64,000 nucleotides of DNA from Sipunculus nudus. Its lineage: Eukaryota > Annelida > Sipuncula > Golfingiida > Sipunculidae. Below the pieces are notes generated by a model. That model did not search any database, was not told where the DNA came from, and saw only the letters and a program-made list of their open reading frames with translations. The position numbers and the translations under genes were made by a program. The stretch covers positions 12,170,001 to 12,234,000 of the forward strand of contig CM049308.1 of the NCBI GenBank assembly GCA_026874595.1, read 5' to 3'. This document shows positions 59,290 through 64,000 of this stretch, one piece after another. Position 1 is the stretch's first letter. Each line of letters begins with the position of its first letter.

Positions 59290-61495
59290 TGGCATTGATG
59301 TTCACAACACAAAATGATTTGAGGTGGCACCACCAGTCTTGTGTACGAGAAAGCCATCGAAGATGATCTGACATGTAAAATTTCAGGCAGATACTTCAAA
59401 CCACTCTTGAGCTATGTGCACAGACATATGAAACCCAGAACAATTATAGGAGGCGCCAAAAGTGATGTATATGACAAAGCTATCCGAGATGTATAAATAT
59501 GCCCACTTTCAGGATGATATATCGAATCCCTCCCGTGGAATAAGCAGGGACATACACTAGGCAAAAATCATTTTAGTTGGCGACACCAGTCTTGTGTACG
59601 AGAGAGCCATCAAAGATGCATAGACAAGTGTAAAAATTTTCGGAAACTACATCAAACTTCTCTTGAGTCAGATGCACTGGGCTGACCAAGCTCAGCTAAG
59701 GCAGGCAGTTGCCACGAGTGAACCGGAACAAATTACCAGCTGGAGCTACTGCACTGAGTGCACGATTGACCTGCTGTTGGGTGTACTGACTGAACTCTTA
59801 AACTTTTTCCTAATTTGATACAGTTAGCAGTCTGCCAAAGCTATAAATTTATACAGGCTGAAACTTGGATTGTTGCTAAATCTAAAATAGTTGGCGGTCT
59901 GCCAAGCTATTTATAAATACAGACACAATCTTGGCCTTTTGGAATATCTGTTTACACATACTGAAAGGCTTTGGCTACAATCCATTTTTCAAGCTGACAT
60001 ATTCATCAGATTTTTTATCAATTTTTTTTTAATAATAACAGTCGCCTATTGAAAGCAAAATCAGATTACAGATATATTTTATTCATGGATTTATCTTACA
60101 CATAAGCTGGATATGGAACAGATTATTTATGCTGCCTGTACAGCTCTGCTTATATAACCAACGAGCTCAGTTTGTTAACACAATAAATCTACTAGCTTTG
60201 TTGACCAAAGTATCTCACAGTCCCTTCATTGTTAAAGGTCCAATAATTCTGCCAAAAATCATTTAAGTAACCTTGAACAAAGGCAAACTAAGAAGTATAT
60301 TTGTGCAATTTTACACAACACTTTGGTAGAAAAAGACTATTGCAGTCCTCCGTTTGAAATATGCTTATTTATGACCACAAGACCAACTTCAGCTTTCTAT
60401 GACTCTATAAAAATTAATGAAATCAATCTTTTTTTTTTTACAATTGAAAAAAACCTACCCTTGGATAATTCTTGTGAGAAATTACATAAAACATTTTAAG
60501 CTAAAAGAGGCTAAAATTACCTGGTATTTGCCCGTAAAATACTGGTCGATGTAGGTGGCGCAACAAAAACCTCAATTTCAAATATGAGTCATGTGACCAA
60601 CATTTGCACAAAAATTAGTGATGATAGCTCCTGTCGTTTCTAAGATTGTTATGTTAGTACATATTTACTTGGCCAAATGACTAAGATCAAATTCCAGTAA
60701 CTCGGCCAAAATTCATCAAACCCAAACCATTTGTACAAACTTGAGAGAGCTCGTCTCTTGGATCCTTTCTGTGAAATATTGTTTGGCTTGACAATTTGGC
60801 TGAATGATTTCGGAGAAGGATATTATCAAATGTTTTCATTTTTTTCCCCGTAAATTGTAAGTTGATGCAGGTGGGGCCACAAAAAGCTCAGTCCCGCAAT
60901 ATTTGACATGTGAAAGATTTTTGCATAAAATTTAGGGATGCTAGCTCCAGCTTTACCTTAGAAATTATTGGTTAATGCACTGATGACCAATTACCCCTGT
61001 ACAAAAAAATGTAGATGCAGGTGGCGCTACCGATACCTTAACTTAAAAAATAACTCATGTGACCAACATTTGCATAATATATTGTGATAATAGCTCCAGC
61101 TGTTTCTAATAATGTAATTTTTTGTAACTTTTTTCGGACAAATGACTAAGTTCAACTTCTTGTAACTCCTCCAAAATTCACCAAACTGGAACCATTCAAA
61201 CAAATTTGAGGGAAATTTTTTCAAGGATTATTTTTGTGAAATATTGAACAATTTGGCTAGACAATTTCGGAGAAGATTTTTAAAGGTCTTTTAGCTTTTT
61301 CCTATAAAATATATGTAAATGCAGACAGCAAAAAAAGCAAAATCCGATAGCGTTTATAAAATGACTGATTTTTGCATAAAATGTGGTGATGCTAGCTCCT
61401 GTCTTTTTTTTTTTTTATTTTAGAAAGTATCGGTTAAAGGACGGACGACGCCACACCATCGCATAAGCTCACAGGTTCGCTAAAAAGGTGTCACC
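59290..61495 (+). repeat. Complex dispersed element with two kinds of internal tandem repeat (family R4)
   Basis: The first part has three ~127-base units anchored by GGTGGCACCACCAGTCTTGT or variants at 59322, 59449 and 59576. The second part has GTAGGTGGCGC- or GCAGGTGGGGC-type anchors at 60550, 60857, 61015 and 61317. Companion blocks are CCAAAATTCATCAAACCC at 60717 and CCAAAATTCACCAAACTGG at 61173. The tail is GGACGGACGACGCC and CATAAGCTCACAGG at 61440-61475, resembling R3. No open frame was recognised. A mollusc-typical repeat, not named. Confidence 0.75.
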
Positions 61496-63600
61496 TTACG
61501 CCAATGAGCTTTCTCGAGTTAAATTACCACGGAGTTAGGCGTGTTCTTGTTAACAGTGGGTGATGTCATAAGTAAGCTAACTGGCATATCCTTCGGAACC
61601 TAATTGGACAATAAAACCTGTCGTCTGGCAAGGAAGTCACGTGATCTGGTGACGACATGAAACTGAGAGAGCGGTTCAGCTAATAAGAAGTGGTGACACT
61701 GATACATGTCCAGAGGTGCCAAGTATGCATTGACGATGCTTCTATTAAAAAGAATATAACAGCTTCCCCTTTAGCTAAATTACTTGAAGATGTCAACATT
61801 CAAGTACGAGTGCTCACATTTCCTGGCTCTCCTGTTAATTATATTAATTTTTATGTCCTTTCATGACAATAAAATTGTAAGATGATAAGGGTATTTACTC
61901 GTGGTGACACAATGTAATCCATATAGGATTCTGATAACAAATTATATAGTTTCCTTCAAGAGAAGAGACTGTCTACCAAGCATATTTGACATTTCAGAAA
62001 GAAAGTACATTTAAAATCCATTAAAGCAAACATTTTGATAGTAAATTTGTATTAAAATTCAGAAAATTCTCCATGGAAAATGAAATTTTACCAGATGTAT
62101 ACGGGTAAATCTAACTTTAGGGCAAATCTATTTTTATATGATATATTATTTAAAATTATTATACGTGTATAACATGTATATTGGTTATTATTATAAATTA
62201 TATTTATATATTATTTAGAAATTCTAAGTCAGTTTGTATACATAATTAATCATTGGATTGATTGTAGCGGAACGTTTAAAGATAAGTCCAGATCTCCCCC
62301 CCCCCCTTTTTTTTTTTTCTCCTTTACTTCCTACGCCTCCGCACCATACCTATTAATGGCATGCCAATTATAATGCTGTCGCACATGATTTGAGCTCTGG
62401 AGAACTAAAACATACGTCATAATTAATGGTTAGTGTTGTCTGACACGGACGTCACGCGGATACTCGTCTCATCTGACTTCCTTAATTAGCATATAAATGC
62501 TGGTGATAATAAATCTATATATAATTAAGGCCACCAGACAAAACACCGGTGTCTCTGCTTCTTAATTACCTTGTGGCAAATTTGTCAACCTCAGCGAAAA
62601 GAATTTAAAACATACAAAAGAGCTCCTACATTATGAATCGAGCTGTAATGCGAACGTGCCACGCACAAGCCTCAAAACAATTCCCTTTTCCTTGGTAACT
62701 CTATGGATGTACTCAAACCAAATTCTACATTACTTTCAAATATTCGGCCATTGTGTATACATTTACAGCCCGATATATAAAGTTCTTTTCATATGTCAGA
62801 CAGACCATTGTATAAGTCAATCGGTACGAAAGGTGGGGGAATTGCTATCAGCGCATTTTTCAATGACTTTATTCTGTAGAATAAAAATATGCGTGACAGA
62901 AAGGTGAGATTGGTATAACTTTCTGAGTTGCAGAACTGTTTCCATAACAAAAAATGTTAAATTTGCAATTATCCGAATGTTTGATAAAATAGATCATATA
63001 ACTTCCTTGAACTGAATAATACAACTTCAGGATAAACACCAAAGAGCAACCGACTGAAAAATTGCTCCTTTTGTTATGTTGCATGAAGAAAGGCTGGTAA
63101 AAATACCCAAACATATTCAGATCCTTTCTTTATTAAAAACCCTTCCTTCGACCTATATATAAAATTTATTACAGGTCAAACTGGTCAATGGGCACAGAAT
63201 AAAAAAATCTAATTTGCATATCTTATAATTGCCTCTGAATGAATAATATATAGTAAAAGCTTAACGTAATATCCGTTTCCAACATCTGCTTGCTGCAGAG
63301 CTTTTAAACGTCCTGGGGAAACTATAGTTTATGTATGTTTGTAAGGGCGCAATTCTTTTGTGGGCTTTACTAAGAGTTTATAATTTTCTTGGATTTTTAT
63401 TTTTGCTTGCATGTAGATTCTGAATCCAACAAACATTTTGTGGAATGTTCATTTCCATTAAGATAAATTTGCATAATTACATAATTTAGATAATTCAGAT
63501 AAAAAATAATCACTTAAATAATTACAGCCAAACAAGGGCATATCTACCAGCACTTTTTTTACAGATTTTGATACAAAATATCTTGATAATAATGTGAGGG
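61496..63600. other. Intergenic region without recognised genes
   Basis: Contains a CT/T-rich homopolymer at 62296-62320 and AT-rich sequence. No coding exon, RNA gene or clear repeat was recognised. Confidence 0.4.
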
Positions 63601-63603
63601 TGG

Positions 63604-63845
63604 TTGCTCTCTGTAAATATGAGCTCTCGTTGGTCTGATAACACTCGTTCTTGCATGTTGCTAAGAATCAAACCAACGAGAGCGGATGTCGCATGTTTAA
63701 AATTTGGGCTGGATGTACGATACAATACCACGCTCTCATTACAATTCTTTGCTGTGGGCGCACCCTGGTGCTCGTACCCAGAGATCCTTGCTATCCAAAG
63801 CAGCGGTTACACGAAAGGATGTCTGGGACGACTGCAATGTATGAC
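63604..63845 (+). repeat. Dispersed repeat, family R2, copy 2
   Basis: CAACGAGAGCGGATGTCGC (63673-63691) and GCGCACCCTGGTG (63758-63770) match 3200-3290 in order. Upstream, GCTCTCGTTGGTCTGATAAC (63623-63642) is an inverted copy of the same block, so this copy begins with an inverted repeat around a CATGTTGCTAAG loop. Confidence 0.6.
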
Positions 63846-63934
63846 CGCTGAGTGAGGAGCATGCCCATACCCCGGAGAATATATATCGCAGGAACCTAAT
63901 ACAAGTTTTCATATAGAATTTGGAGGAGGACCTG

Positions 63935-64000
63935 CGATAATAATAGGTTTCTAGGTCCAACTGTTACTATATATGCCGTGCTAACGAACGCCAGGACAGA
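63935..64000 (+). repeat. Start of an R3-like tail, cut by the window end
   Basis: GGTTTCTAGGTCCAACTGTT, then GCCGTGCTAACGAACG and CCAGGACAGA, parallel the GATTCTAGGTCCAGTTTTTA ... CCCTGTTAACGCACGGACAGA region at 19680-19735. The element continues beyond the window. Confidence 0.5.

Noticed and set aside
1-64000. A novel prokaryote-type defence, toxin-antitoxin or biosynthetic cluster
   Set aside because: All recognised genes are intron-containing animal genes or retroelements; no clustered bacterial-type genes exist in the window.

Overview
This is a stretch of animal nuclear DNA. It is AT-rich and gene-sparse. Genes are split by GT-AG introns, and retroposons, microsatellites, long poly-G/C tracts and tandem repeats are abundant. 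The gene set (a 7B2-type neuroendocrine chaperone, a cytosolic sulfotransferase, a membrane-anchored copine-domain protein, an Rv2258c-like methyltransferase) fits a lophotrochozoan. The dispersed repeats that end in 'GGACGACG...CATAAGCTC' also suggest a marine mollusc, most likely a bivalve. That taxonomic call rests on recall and was not searched.

Four protein-coding genes can be assembled exon by exon with phases that close exactly. (1) A plus-strand SAM-dependent methyltransferase lies at 3416-6160 (4 exons, 361 aa). (2) A minus-strand sulfotransferase lies at 22873-30940 (2 coding exons, 323 aa). Its 7.1-kb intron carries a nearly intact CR1-type LINE in the same orientation. (3) A minus-strand copine/RGLG-type vWA protein with an N-terminal membrane anchor lies at 37336-40575 (5 coding exons, 294 aa). 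(4) A minus-strand 7B2 (secretogranin V type) lies at 48076-51072 (5 coding exons, 270 aa). Its C-terminal inhibitory-peptide motif appears twice, on two successive exons. The genes are not an operon and show no obvious shared pathway; 7B2 acts in the neuroendocrine secretory pathway.

Layout: 1-3.4 kb is mostly non-coding with dispersed repeats. 3.4-6.2 kb is the methyltransferase. 9.2-15.9 kb is a transposon graveyard: a pogo/jerky transposase remnant, an L1-like ORF1 remnant, a foldback element built on TCGTACGTACGA repeats, a 72-bp satellite array and a decayed LINE. 18.1-19.8 kb is a dispersed element with five ~300-bp internal repeats. 22.25-22.77 kb is a minisatellite just downstream of the sulfotransferase. 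22.9-31 kb is the sulfotransferase with its LINE-filled intron. 31-36.7 kb holds further repeats and Helitron ends. 37.3-43.3 kb is the copine-domain gene and its probable upstream region. 48-57.3 kb is 7B2 and its probable upstream region. 59.3-61.5 kb is another complex repeat element. Related repeat copies sit at both ends of the window.

No prokaryote-like system, CRISPR array or defence locus is present. The observations most worth a second look are the duplicated 7B2 C-terminal motif, the foldback element, the near-intact LINE with a PHD-esterase ORF1, a 127-bp non-autonomous Helitron, SINEs abutting splice sites, and a set of full CRE palindromes upstream of two minus-strand genes.
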